Shown here piece by piece: positions 8,767-17,169 of a DNA stretch of 35,118 nt (position 1 is the stretch's first letter; each line of letters begins with the position of its first letter). The DNA lies in the NCBI GenBank assembly GCA_010031885.1, contig RGYU01000006.1, forward strand, positions 1 to 35,118, read 5' to 3'. The DNA is from Chlamydiota bacterium (GTDB lineage: Bacteria; Chlamydiota; Chlamydiia; Chlamydiales; RGXB01). The position numbers and the translations under genes were made by a program. Below the pieces are notes generated by a model. That model had not been told where the DNA came from and did not search any database. It saw nothing but the letters and a program-made list of their open reading frames with translations.

Positions 8767-10679
8767 TTATTCCCTGTGAAAAACTCCTTTTTATCGGCAC
8801 ATCCGTAGACTTGGTCAAATTTTTACAAAATGCCCAAAATATCGGCCAACTTCAGTTCCAATCAATTGAGGGAAAAAGGATGCGAACAATCTCGAATGCA
8901 GCAGAGGACACTCTGCATGCGCTGAGAATTTTAAGGCGCCAAGTTCCCACAGACCAACTGAAAAATGACGTAGTACCAAGATATGAGCTTGTCGAAAAGA
9001 TTATTTACTTGCAAGATCGTTTGGACCGTGTCGTCGAGGCCGAAAAGGTACTGACAAACGAGATACACAGAATCAAACCTTTTGGGAATATTGATTTAGA
9101 AATCATCCAAGAGCTTTCCTCTTCAACACGACACGTGGTACAATTCTTTTCAAAAAAACAAAAAAAGCAGATTCCACAAGATGTATTGCTAAAACTCATC
9201 TTTATTGAGACCGACTCTGCGATTGACTACTTTATGTATATTGGCAGTACACCCCTGAAACAAGAGGGGCTTGTAGAAATGCACATGGAGTTTTCTTTGT
9301 CGTCTCTAAAAGAGCGGTTTCAGAATCTTCAAAAAGAGGAGATCCGGATTGAGACTGAGCTGAAGGAGATGGCCCACTATCAAGAGATTTTGGAGGAGTA
9401 TCTTGAAGAGTTGTTGGATCATGATGATATCCGTTTTGCAAGATCTCAAGCGACGAATATCCTTGGCGCTACCCTCTTTGCTATTGAGGCGTGGACTCCT
9501 AGCAAAAAAGAGGGTTGGAAAGATGCTATCAAGGATTTGAATATCCATGTAGAGCATGTTAGGATTCGGGAAGACGAAACACCCCCTACATTCATGGAAA
9601 ATGCTGGTTTTCAAAAGATCGGGGAGGATCTGATCCGGGTTTACGATGTGCCCTCAATTCATGATAAAGACCCTTCATCCTATATTTTAGTTTTTTTTGC
9701 CCTTTTCTTTGCCATGATTGTTGCCGATGCGGGATACGGCTTTTTATTCTTGGCAACCACATTCGTTTTGAAATATTTTTTACGTAATGCGGTCGCCTTG
9801 GTGCAGCGCCTTATCAAATTGGCTCTCATTTTATCCACTAGCTGTATCATTTGGGGCTTTTTGACCGCCTCCTATTTTGGCATCCAGATGGCACCAGACC
9901 ATCCGCTAACCAAAGCATCGATGATCTATCAAATTGCAAAAGTTAAAATTCAGTATCAAATAGATACAAAAGGTGCCTCTTTTAAAGATTGGTTAAAAGA
10001 ATATCCCCAGCTGGCTCAGGAAAAAACACCCGAGGCCTTTTTAAAACAAGGGATCAAAGTTGTGAACGGAAAGGTTCAGTATGAGATTCAAGAGGATCTT
10101 TTCCTATCTATCCTTTTAGAATTTTCATTGATTATAGGGACTCTCCACATCATTATATCTTTATTAAGAGGTGCCCGTACAAATATGGGCAGTATTGGGT
10201 GGGTCCTTTTTACTGTGGGCGCTTTCCTCTATTTTCCCACATATATGAATACACAAACCTTATTGAACGAGTTTGGGTTTATTACGGTCCAAAACGCCTC
10301 GATTTTTGGTTTGCAGCTGATCGGGATCGGGATTGTATTTGCTACAATTGTAGCACTTTTTAAACGACGTATTTCAGGAATTTTCGAAGTCACACATGCA
10401 GTTCAAATTTTTGCCGATGTCATTTCCTACGTACGTCTTTACGCCTTGGGTTTGACGGGTGTAATTCTTGCTAGCACGTCGAACAAGTTTGCTGAGGATT
10501 TAGGTTACGCAGCGGGATTGTTTATCCTTCTATTCGGGCATGGATTGAACCTGATGGTCGCTTTAATGAGCGGTACAATCCACGGGCTACGTTTAAATTT
10601 CTTGGAGTGGTATCGCCACTGTTTTGAAGGGGGCGGTAAACTCTTTATCCCATTATTGAAAAGGAGAATTACTTTATGA
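8763..10679 (+). CDS. atpI: V-type ATP synthase membrane subunit I (a-subunit)
   Basis: A 638-residue stator subunit. Residues 1-~300 form the cytoplasmic arm with coiled-coil stretches, and ~305-638 hold about seven or eight membrane helices. The essential ion-channel arginine is R558 in ISYVRLYALGLTG. The C-terminal signature HGLRLNFLEWY with FEGGGKLF is typical of the family. Two regions are notable: a polar insertion between membrane helices (~385-450), and the ATGA overlaps with atpD and atpK. It works with subunit K to carry the coupling ion across the inner membrane. Confidence 0.95.
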   Translation: MIIPCEKLLFIGTSVDLVKFLQNAQNIGQLQFQSIEGKRMRTISNAAEDTLHALRILRRQVPTDQLKNDVVPRYELVEKIIYLQDRLDRVVEAEKVLTNEIHRIKPFGNIDLEIIQELSSSTRHVVQFFSKKQKKQIPQDVLLKLIFIETDSAIDYFMYIGSTPLKQEGLVEMHMEFSLSSLKERFQNLQKEEIRIETELKEMAHYQEILEEYLEELLDHDDIRFARSQATNILGATLFAIEAWTPSKKEGWKDAIKDLNIHVEHVRIREDETPPTFMENAGFQKIGEDLIRVYDVPSIHDKDPSSYILVFFALFFAMIVADAGYGFLFLATTFVLKYFLRNAVALVQRLIKLALILSTSCIIWGFLTASYFGIQMAPDHPLTKASMIYQIAKVKIQYQIDTKGASFKDWLKEYPQLAQEKTPEAFLKQGIKVVNGKVQYEIQEDLFLSILLEFSLIIGTLHIIISLLRGARTNMGSIGWVLFTVGAFLYFPTYMNTQTLLNEFGFITVQNASIFGLQLIGIGIVFATIVALFKRRISGIFEVTHAVQIFADVISYVRLYALGLTGVILASTSNKFAEDLGYAAGLFILLFGHGLNLMVALMSGTIHGLRLNFLEWYRHCFEGGGKLFIPLLKRRITL

Positions 10680-11110
10680 CACCAACTTTATATGCGATGG
10701 CGGGGCCGGCACTAGTTCTCGGAATTTCCCTCTTCGGAAGCTCTTTAGGATGTGCAATCGGCTTTTCCGCAGCCCAAGGGGTCATGGCCCGCACCGATGA
10801 AGGGCATGCTAAATACATTTCTTTAGCTGTTCTTCCATCTTCTCAAGGGCTTTTTGGTTCGATTTTGATGGTTTTGATGCGCGCAGCCATATTAGCTGAG
10901 ACTCTAACGCCCCTCTCTGCGATTTTTATCGGCCTTTCAACCGGTTTTGCCCTCTTTGGGTCTAGCGTCTTTCAAGGTAAAGTTGTAGCAGCTGCCATTC
11001 AATCGATTGCAAAACAACCAAGCCTATTTGGTAAATCTTTTGTTGGAATAGTTGTGATCGAATCATTCTCATTATTTGCATTCGCTTTCTCTTTGATGCT
11101 ACTGAAATAA
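10676..11110 (+). CDS. atpK: V-type ATP synthase subunit K (rotor proteolipid)
   Basis: A 144-residue duplicated proteolipid with four membrane helices in two hairpins. The ion-binding carboxylate is E129 in helix 4 (VVIESFSLF). In helix 2 the equivalent position has a Gln (LPSSQGLFG, Q57), and Q100 lies in FQGKVVAAA. These match, by eye, the Na+-site residues of Enterococcus hirae NtpK (L61, T64, Q65, Q110, E139), with T64 replaced by Ser. The start overlaps atpI by 4 bp. It is the last gene of the operon. Confidence 0.95.
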   Translation: MTPTLYAMAGPALVLGISLFGSSLGCAIGFSAAQGVMARTDEGHAKYISLAVLPSSQGLFGSILMVLMRAAILAETLTPLSAIFIGLSTGFALFGSSVFQGKVVAAAIQSIAKQPSLFGKSFVGIVVIESFSLFAFAFSLMLLK

Positions 11111-11132
11111 TTGAAAAGACAAATTAATTAGC

Positions 11133-11165
11133 CTAAAAAGCCCTTTTTTAGCTTAAAAGCTTTTT
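11133..11165 (+). terminator. Candidate terminator of the V-ATPase operon
   Basis: AAAAAGC at 11135-11141 pairs with GCTTTTT at 11159-11165, with a smaller nested AGCTT/AAGCT hairpin inside. The T-run is part of the 3' arm. It begins about 20 bp after the atpK stop. The stem is AT-rich, so the call is tentative. Confidence 0.4.
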
Positions 11166-11265
11166 GTTAGATGTATTACTGTTTGAGAAAAATATTTAAA
11201 AATTCTTTATTTTAAATGAATGTTTTAGATACCCTCTTTTAACAACAATATATTTTAAAGGTTTT

Positions 11266-11805
11266 ATGGCTATGCTTTCTACAAGGGATTGGTCTCGGGG
11301 GCAAAACATCCAGTTTGCCTCTCACGACACCTTTTTCGTTCATCGAGATCTTTCATCCAGAATCACAACAATAGAAAAAAATTGCTCAAGAGGGCGTTGG
11401 GTACTTTTTGTCGATCCTTTAGCATCCCAAAAAGAATCAATTAAGGTCATAGAGGCATTCTATTTTTGCAAGAATTATCCTTGCACACCTGATCAAGCTG
11501 CAGATGATTTTGAGCTTGATCCAAAGAATAGGGAAATTTTCTTCGATTGGATTCGTGAAAATCCCTCAGTAGAAATCACCGATTATAGATATCCTGTTTT
11601 GAGAATTGTTCGACTAATCACATCGATTTCTATTGTAGCTATTTTTGGGGTGACAACATTTTTAGCGGAAAAGATCTGGCGTCAAAAGACTCTGGAACAA
11701 AGTACAGGCTACCAGTATTTTACCCTTGGGGGTAAAAAACTTGCTGATTATTTCAATAAAAAAGAGGAGCCCCTTCTTAGGTGGATCTCTTTAGAAAAAG
11801 CCTGA
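11266..11805 (+). CDS. Single-TM protein, unknown function
   Basis: A 179-residue protein with no signal peptide, a soluble N-terminal part (~1-110) and one central transmembrane helix (~114-134), then a ~45-residue polar tail. An AAAGG site precedes the ATG; a second ATG two codons later is also possible. It sits after the V-ATPase operon, where Chlamydia has the hypothetical CT303, but I cannot claim homology. A strong hairpin follows its stop. No catalytic motif is visible. Confidence 0.65.
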   Translation: MAMLSTRDWSRGQNIQFASHDTFFVHRDLSSRITTIEKNCSRGRWVLFVDPLASQKESIKVIEAFYFCKNYPCTPDQAADDFELDPKNREIFFDWIRENPSVEITDYRYPVLRIVRLITSISIVAIFGVTTFLAEKIWRQKTLEQSTGYQYFTLGGKKLADYFNKKEEPLLRWISLEKA

Positions 11806-11822
11806 CACATTGATGCGATGGG

Positions 11823-11854
11823 CCTTCAGATCTTTCAATTTAAAGATCTGAAGG
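11823..11854. terminator. Perfect 13-bp inverted repeat between convergent genes
   Basis: CCTTCAGATCTTT and AAAGATCTGAAGG are separated by a 6-nt loop. The repeat lies between the 179-residue protein (+) and the serpin gene (-), whose 3' ends face each other. It is symmetrical and has no long T tract on either side. A bidirectional terminator or mRNA 3'-end stabiliser is the likely role. Confidence 0.6.
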
Positions 11855-11870
11855 ACTGAGCGGATAGCTG

Positions 11871-12965
11871 CTAGCCGTTGAAAATTCCTGTCATGATCGG
11901 TACAAAATCGACAGTGGTCAATTCAAACGCGAATGTGCGTTTAAAGTGTATCTGATGCTTTGGTATGGGTTTGTCTATAGTAGTTTTGAAGAACCCGGAG
12001 GTTACGAAAGCTGCTTTCACTCCACCCTCCTCTAGCTCAAAAAGGGTTTTTTGCATGATCGAAGCCAGTCTGCCACAGGTTGTCTCTCTTAGAAGTGGCA
12101 TCTCATAACCCACCAATGCCCCTAAAAGCTCTTGTGACTGACTTACTTTGAATTTTGGCAGTAAAATCTCCACAAGCAATCTTTTGGTCAGATTGAGGCC
12201 ACTGATAACCGAAAAAATATTTGATATACCTAATGGGTGAAGGGGCCATATCTCTAGAATCGATTGATCTTCTTTGGGCAAAACGAGTTTCAAGAGATAT
12301 TGGCCGTTCTCCAAAGGCAGCTCAATGTACTGGAATTGGTCACACTCGAAATAATTCACCCATTTCATCCCCCACATCATATCTAAACTTAAGGGCTCTT
12401 TTTGATCGGTTACAAAGGTTTCTTTCCTTGTTAGTTCAGGGTTAAATGGTTGATCAAATTTTCCTATAAAAGAACCTGCGTTGATTGCGACGAGTCCGTT
12501 TGAGGGTAAATCTCTGCGGTCTTGGACAATAGAACCGATCAAACCCTCCGTTTTTTCACCAACAAAATCATTCATTTTTGAAACAATCGCCTCATCATTG
12601 AGCGAAAATGGGGTTACTTTTAGTTGGTCCAAATGATGGTGTAAATCTTGGATGTCTAAATTAGTCGCAACACAATTGCCTATTTTCAAGAAAGGGTAAT
12701 CGGTGAGTGTTTTTTTCAAATATCGCAAAATAACCTGCTCATCGGAGGTACCAAAGGCTCTTGAAAGGAGGATTTTTTGATCTTGCTCACGATAGAAAGG
12801 GTAGATCATTCCGATCAGATGGTCTAGGCTCAAAGGGGCTATAAGTGTTGTCTTTTTACTTTTAGTAAACTGATCATATAGAAGGTGTGTATGGACGGTG
12901 AAAAATGGTTTTTCGGATACAACATCAACGGTGGATGGGTAGGATATCGGGTGTTCGATCATCAT
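11871..12965 (-). CDS. Serpin-family protein
   Basis: A 364-residue protein spanning the full serpin fold. TTLIAPLSLDHLIGMIYPF aligns with the NIFFSPLSISAALAM helix-B region. LVAINAGSFIGKFDQPF aligns with the LVNAIYFKGxWxxPF breach/shutter strand and is followed by the usual MM. VEILLPKFKVSQSQELLGAL and the end FKRTFAFEL...PIMTGIF match the last serpin strands. The reactive-centre hinge (E312 EGGVKAAF) is present, but P14 is Gly and P12 is Lys instead of small Thr/Ala residues, and the loop is about five residues longer than in alpha1-antitrypsin. Inhibition of a protease is therefore uncertain. P1 cannot be fixed; residues ~326-329 (FKTT) are candidates. There is no signal peptide. AAAGGAG 6 nt before the ATG supports the start. 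Confidence 0.85.
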   Translation of the reverse strand: MMIEHPISYPSTVDVVSEKPFFTVHTHLLYDQFTKSKKTTLIAPLSLDHLIGMIYPFYREQDQKILLSRAFGTSDEQVILRYLKKTLTDYPFLKIGNCVATNLDIQDLHHHLDQLKVTPFSLNDEAIVSKMNDFVGEKTEGLIGSIVQDRRDLPSNGLVAINAGSFIGKFDQPFNPELTRKETFVTDQKEPLSLDMMWGMKWVNYFECDQFQYIELPLENGQYLLKLVLPKEDQSILEIWPLHPLGISNIFSVISGLNLTKRLLVEILLPKFKVSQSQELLGALVGYEMPLLRETTCGRLASIMQKTLFELEEGGVKAAFVTSGFFKTTIDKPIPKHQIHFKRTFAFELTTVDFVPIMTGIFNG

Positions 12966-12971
12966 AAAAAG

Positions 12972-12978
12972 CTCCTTT
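12972..12978 (-). promoter_or_regulatory. Shine-Dalgarno of the serpin gene
   Basis: AAAGGAG ends 6 nt before the ATG at 12965. It is one of the best ribosome-binding sites in the window and suggests good expression. Confidence 0.7.
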
Positions 12979-13049
12979 TAGTAAAAAGTTTTATGTGCTT
13001 GTATATGATATTTGGAATTCGTTTTTTACATAAAGCCCTTTATTTTGCC

Positions 13050-13078
13050 TTGCAAGGTTACTTTTTGTTTTTTAATAT
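13050..13078 (+). promoter_or_regulatory. Candidate fumC promoter
   Basis: TTGCAA (13050-13055) and TAATAT (13073-13078) are separated by 17 bp, 23 bp before the fumC ATG. The short leader agrees with the weak Shine-Dalgarno there. Confidence 0.55.
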
Positions 13079-13101
13079 GAAAAAAATTTTACAAGCATGT
13101 T

Positions 13102-14496
13102 ATGGAATATCGGATTGAAAGGGATAGTTTGGGAGATGTTGAAGTACCCAAAGAAAGGCTTTATGGTGCACAAACCGCAAGGTCTTTAAGGAATTTCAAA
13201 GTAGGATCTAGTCTTTTCCCCCACGAGGTCATTGATCAGTTAATTCTAATCAAGAAAGCTGCAGCAAATGTAAACTGCCGTCTTGGTGTTCTAGATGAAA
13301 AGAAAAAAGAGCTTATTTGTGACGCAACAGATGAATTACTGGAAGGGGGATTTGAAAAAGAGTTTCCTCTTCCTCTTTTCCAGACAGGTTCTGGAACCCA
13401 AAGCAATATGAACGTCAACGAGGTGATCAGTAATTTAGTATCTAAGAAAACTGGAAAAGCTCTTGGTTCAAAAGAACCGGTTCATCCAAATGACCATGTT
13501 AATAAAAGCCAATCCTCCAACGATGTGGTCCCAACAGCAATCCACATGGCGGTAACCCATGAGTGTATAAAGAGGCTTTTACCAGGACTCAAAACATTAA
13601 GTGCTACGTTACGTGATAAGGAAGTTGAATTCAAAGAGGTGATTAAGGTTGGTCGTACCCATTTGATGGATGCTACCCCATTAAGCCTGGGGAGTGAGTT
13701 TGGGGGTTACAAAGAGCAAATCGACCAGGCAATTAAATCCATCGAGGAGGCGCTGTATCACGTGCAGGCGCTCGCGATCGGGGGAACGGCAGTCGGAACC
13801 GGGATCAATACCCCCAAGGGATTCCAAAAAGGGATGATAGATGAGCTTAATCACCTGACTCATGGTAAATTTAGACCGGCTCAATCACTTTTTGAGGCGC
13901 TTTCATGCGAAGATAATTTGGTTTTTTTTGGTGGAGCCTTGAATCGCGTTGCCTGTGCTCTTTTCAAAATTGCCAATGATATTCGCTTGTATGCGTCGGG
14001 ACCAAGGGCAGGGATTGCAGAGTTGGAATTACCGGCAAATGAGCCTGGATCGTCTATCATGCCGGGTAAAGTCAATCCTACCCAGTGCGAATCGATGACT
14101 ATGATTGCAGCCCAGGTGATGGGAAATTATACTACGCTGACCATCGCAGCGTCACAAGGGCATTTTCAACTCAATGTCTATCGGCCGGTAATTGCACATG
14201 CCCTGCTTGAGTCGATTGCTATTTTGGGGGATGGGGCCATCAATTTTGCAAAAAAATGTATCCAAGGAATCAAAATCAATCAAAAAATGATGGATCAACA
14301 TCTTCAACTTTCACTGATGCTTGTGACAGCACTGGTCCCTCATATTGGCTACGACAAAGCGGCTAAAATTGCTCTTTATGCGCATGAGAAACAAATCAGT
14401 TTAAAAAAAGCTGCAGAAGAGCTGGCCTATTTGGCTCCAGAGGAGTACGAAAAACTTATGGATTTACGTAGAATGGCTTATCCTCATGATGATTAA
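13102..14496 (+). CDS. fumC: Fumarate hydratase class II
   Basis: A 464-residue class II fumarase (EC 4.2.1.2), the normal length, which hydrates fumarate to malate in the TCA cycle. DVEVPKERLYGAQTARSL is the typical N-terminus. SGTQSNMNVNEVI and the SSNDVVPTA substrate loop are present. H187 lies in GRTHLMDATP. The signature loop with catalytic S318 is GSSIMPGKVNP (316-326). All active-site residues look intact. The gene is divergent from the serpin gene and followed closely by the secreted propeller gene; the 81-bp gap contains a possible promoter, so the two need not be co-transcribed. Confidence 0.97.
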   Translation: MEYRIERDSLGDVEVPKERLYGAQTARSLRNFKVGSSLFPHEVIDQLILIKKAAANVNCRLGVLDEKKKELICDATDELLEGGFEKEFPLPLFQTGSGTQSNMNVNEVISNLVSKKTGKALGSKEPVHPNDHVNKSQSSNDVVPTAIHMAVTHECIKRLLPGLKTLSATLRDKEVEFKEVIKVGRTHLMDATPLSLGSEFGGYKEQIDQAIKSIEEALYHVQALAIGGTAVGTGINTPKGFQKGMIDELNHLTHGKFRPAQSLFEALSCEDNLVFFGGALNRVACALFKIANDIRLYASGPRAGIAELELPANEPGSSIMPGKVNPTQCESMTMIAAQVMGNYTTLTIAASQGHFQLNVYRPVIAHALLESIAILGDGAINFAKKCIQGIKINQKMMDQHLQLSLMLVTALVPHIGYDKAAKIALYAHEKQISLKKAAEELAYLAPEEYEKLMDLRRMAYPHDD

Positions 14497-14523
14497 ACAG
14501 AAACGGATCTTTTCCAAAATGAT

Positions 14524-14552
14524 TTGTTGTGTAATTCTTGATAGACTGTATT
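14524..14552 (+). promoter_or_regulatory. Possible promoter of the propeller gene
   Basis: TTGTTG (14524-14529) and TGTATT (14547-14552) with 17-bp spacing lie 25 bp before the ATG at 14578. The -10 match is modest. Confidence 0.35.
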
Positions 14553-14577
14553 TATTTACCATGGGGAGTACTTAAAG

Positions 14578-15696
14578 ATGCGATCCAAACAGATCACCCT
14601 TTATACGCACTTGCTTTTATCCTCGTTTCTCGGCTTCAGTTTTGCACATGCTCAGTTGCGTGTAAAAAGCTCCTGTACAAAATTAAATGAAGTGGTTGAG
14701 CATCAATCTGATTTCCCTATTGTGGGTGCTGTTAGAACGCTTCAAATTCCAGGGCTCAAATTTGGCTATAACCCCTCTATTGTCCGTTTTGGAGGGAAAA
14801 CGCTCGTTTTTTTTCGTTATGATGTGGAAAATATTCAAGTTGAATCGGGGCATAAAAAGCAAAAAAGTTTTGTAGCATGCGCTGAATTTACAAATGATCT
14901 GAATACAGTACTGAATGTTACCGAAATCGCTTTAAATTCTTTTTTTGCTGAAGATCCAAGAGCAATCGTATACCAGGATATTATCTATCTTTTTTACAAT
15001 ACCCCCTTATCTGACCCTTTAGCTTCTAGGTTTAGGCCCGGTCGAAAAATGTGTGTCGCAAAAATTGACCCAAAAACTCTCACTGTTATCGAGCAAAAAA
15101 CAATTCACTACCAACAGTTTTTGACTGAAAAAAACTGGGTTCCTTTTGCGGGTCCTATTGGATCTAAAGAGGAGGGTATCTATTTAATACACACACTTCA
15201 AAAATTTAAAGTTCTTAAACTGGATCCAAAAGACCTTTCCCATGCTACTTTAATTTGTGAAACACCACAGAGAATACCAGAAATTCATCACTGGGATAAA
15301 AAATGGGGTACGGCAAGAGGGGGTTCACCCGCTATTTTAGTGGATGGGGAGTACTGGATGTTTTTTCATAGTTTCTACCGGCCGAGTACTGGGGGTATTG
15401 ATATTCATAATTATATTTGTGGTGCGATGGTTTTTCAAAGCACCCCTCCCTTTTTACCTAAAAGGATCTTAAAAGATCCTATTGTGTTTGAGGGGATGTA
15501 CACCTCTAATTACCGACGTTCAAATACCTTTACTACCTATCCGGCCGGGGTTGTTTACGAGCCAGAATTGGATCAGTTTTTGGTCTCTATTGGGGAAAAC
15601 GATAGGGTAATGAAAGTTTTGACGATTTCAAAAAAATCTTTAGAGCAAGCATTACAACCTATTGAATACGAAAAAAAATGTTCTGACTTAGGATAA
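14578..15696 (+). CDS. Secreted five-bladed beta-propeller, GH130/DUF377-like
   Basis: A 372-residue protein with a clear signal peptide (h-region LLLSSFLGFSF, cleavage after AHA near residue 25). The rest shows repeated beta-propeller blades: NPSIVRFGGKTLVFFR (65-80), EDPRAIVYQDIIYLFYN (125-141), GTARGGSPAILVDGEYWMFF and AGVVYEPELDQFLVSIG. The EDPR motif and blade layout resemble GH130 mannoside phosphorylases and hydrolases and related DUF377 proteins. The substrate is unknown, and whether the catalytic acid is kept cannot be settled by eye. Export to the periplasm or beyond would be unusual for a phosphorylase, so a hydrolase or glycan-binding role is as likely. Its 3' end overlaps the convergent gene by 9 bp. 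GGGGAG occurs ~10 nt before the start. Confidence 0.65.
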   Translation: MRSKQITLYTHLLLSSFLGFSFAHAQLRVKSSCTKLNEVVEHQSDFPIVGAVRTLQIPGLKFGYNPSIVRFGGKTLVFFRYDVENIQVESGHKKQKSFVACAEFTNDLNTVLNVTEIALNSFFAEDPRAIVYQDIIYLFYNTPLSDPLASRFRPGRKMCVAKIDPKTLTVIEQKTIHYQQFLTEKNWVPFAGPIGSKEEGIYLIHTLQKFKVLKLDPKDLSHATLICETPQRIPEIHHWDKKWGTARGGSPAILVDGEYWMFFHSFYRPSTGGIDIHNYICGAMVFQSTPPFLPKRILKDPIVFEGMYTSNYRRSNTFTTYPAGVVYEPELDQFLVSIGENDRVMKVLTISKKSLEQALQPIEYEKKCSDLG

Positions 15697-17019
15697 GGTA
15701 TCTAGAAAATTTTTGATGCGCTCTTTATGGTGGAAAAATTGTCTTTCGAAAAAAGTGTCTACTCGTTTTGCAATCATGCTATGAATTGTTGCCTCTTGTA
15801 GAAAGCTATCCATTAAAGCTGGAATTTGGATACATAGCCCCATGAATTCTCCTACTGGTAATCGGCGGATTTCATCCTGTTGAGCAACTCTCAAATCAAT
15901 TTTCTTTAATGCTCGTCTTCCTAAAAACTTTAGCCTTTCCAAATATCTGGAGCCTGTAGGATGCTGAGGAGTTGCCAAAAAAATCTGCTGAACCGCCTCG
16001 GGTAGTGCACGGTGTAAGGCTTGGATAGTGATGAAAGAACACCCTTTAAATTGGATGGGATCACAGCTTGCTGGGTAAAGATCGGGTCGCTGAGTAATCA
16101 AGTGAGGAATTTGATCCGATTCCACTAGACTAAGAGACTGGATCTTGTCATAGTCCGTCTTTTCTCTTTCAACGCCAGAACAATTTTCGAAAATCCAGTT
16201 GTGAATAGCACGAACTTGCAGCCCAAGTGTAAGAAAACTAAAGATAGGACTGCTTGTTGTGTTTGAATTTTCTAAAAGATCTAAGGGGAACGAGTTTAAG
16301 AGGCGGTGAGGGTCTTCATGAAAAAGGGTATGAATTTTTTCAGCAAAATCAAGATGAGATAGAAGTTCCTTTTGTGTTTCAAGATTGATTTGAAAAAAAG
16401 CTAATTCGAAACTTTTTTTAAAATCCTCTTTTGTTGGACTTTTTCCCGACATAATTTTGAATAATTTAATCAGATGGTTACCCGATTTTTCAGGGAATGC
16501 CCACCAGAATCCGTGAAAATTTTTATAGATGTTCAGAAGCTCTTTTGCAGTGAGCTGGCTCAAGAATTGCGTTACAGTCGGATGCCGTAGATAGTGTCGT
16601 AGTTTTGAGCTACCAAAGTGGAGCACTTTATTCAGGCTATGGATAAATCCTTTACTATAATCGAGAAGTTTTATCTGTGGGAATTTTTCAATAAAAAAGA
16701 AAAAAGGCTCTTTTTCGATGCAAAATAAGCGATCCAAGGCCCTACAAAATTGAGGACATGTGAGAAAATGTTTGAATTGTTCCTCATCAGCTTCTTGAAG
16801 GATAAGTGCAAAATTCTTTTTGAGAAAATAGCCCATCTGTTCTGAAGACATTTGACCCAAGTTAGATTGCATGTAATCGAGAGGAGAAAAAAATGAAATA
16901 GGAGACGAAGGGGAATCCGCTAAAAAGGGCTGCGGCGAATCGGATTCTGGATGAAAAAAGACTGGAGACTGAGGGGGAGAAAAGGGGATGAAATTTTGCG
17001 AGTATTGGACAGGGTACAT
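15688..17019 (-). CDS. Large helical protein, member of local effector-like family
   Basis: A 443-residue soluble protein with no signal peptide and no recognised domain. The first ~50 residues are rich in Pro and Ser (SPPQSPVFF, FLADSPSSPISFFSP) and look disordered, as in many type III effectors. The remainder is predicted helical repeats with Phe/Leu-rich motifs. A motif of the form F-x-x-DP-x-R-x-L-x-x-x-P-x-x-L (LFHEDPHRLLNSFPLDLL) also occurs in the U-box protein next door. AIHNWIFEN resembles AIYNWICQD in the 531-residue neighbour. I preferred the ATG at 17019; a TTG at 17052 would add 11 residues, and neither has a Shine-Dalgarno. The function is unknown and the effector role is inferred. 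Confidence 0.65.
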   Translation of the reverse strand: MYPVQYSQNFIPFSPPQSPVFFHPESDSPQPFLADSPSSPISFFSPLDYMQSNLGQMSSEQMGYFLKKNFALILQEADEEQFKHFLTCPQFCRALDRLFCIEKEPFFFFIEKFPQIKLLDYSKGFIHSLNKVLHFGSSKLRHYLRHPTVTQFLSQLTAKELLNIYKNFHGFWWAFPEKSGNHLIKLFKIMSGKSPTKEDFKKSFELAFFQINLETQKELLSHLDFAEKIHTLFHEDPHRLLNSFPLDLLENSNTTSSPIFSFLTLGLQVRAIHNWIFENCSGVEREKTDYDKIQSLSLVESDQIPHLITQRPDLYPASCDPIQFKGCSFITIQALHRALPEAVQQIFLATPQHPTGSRYLERLKFLGRRALKKIDLRVAQQDEIRRLPVGEFMGLCIQIPALMDSFLQEATIHSMIAKRVDTFFERQFFHHKERIKNFLDTLS

Positions 17020-17169
17020 AGTTTTGATCACACGCCGTATTTTTAACTTCAATAGGACTGAACATTTTTCTCAAGAAGAGATAAATAAGATAAATTATAT
17101 TTATGGAAGAGATCTTAAAACGCAATTTTTTTCAAAAGTTGCTCTTGGGTTCTGTATTAGATGGGTTTT

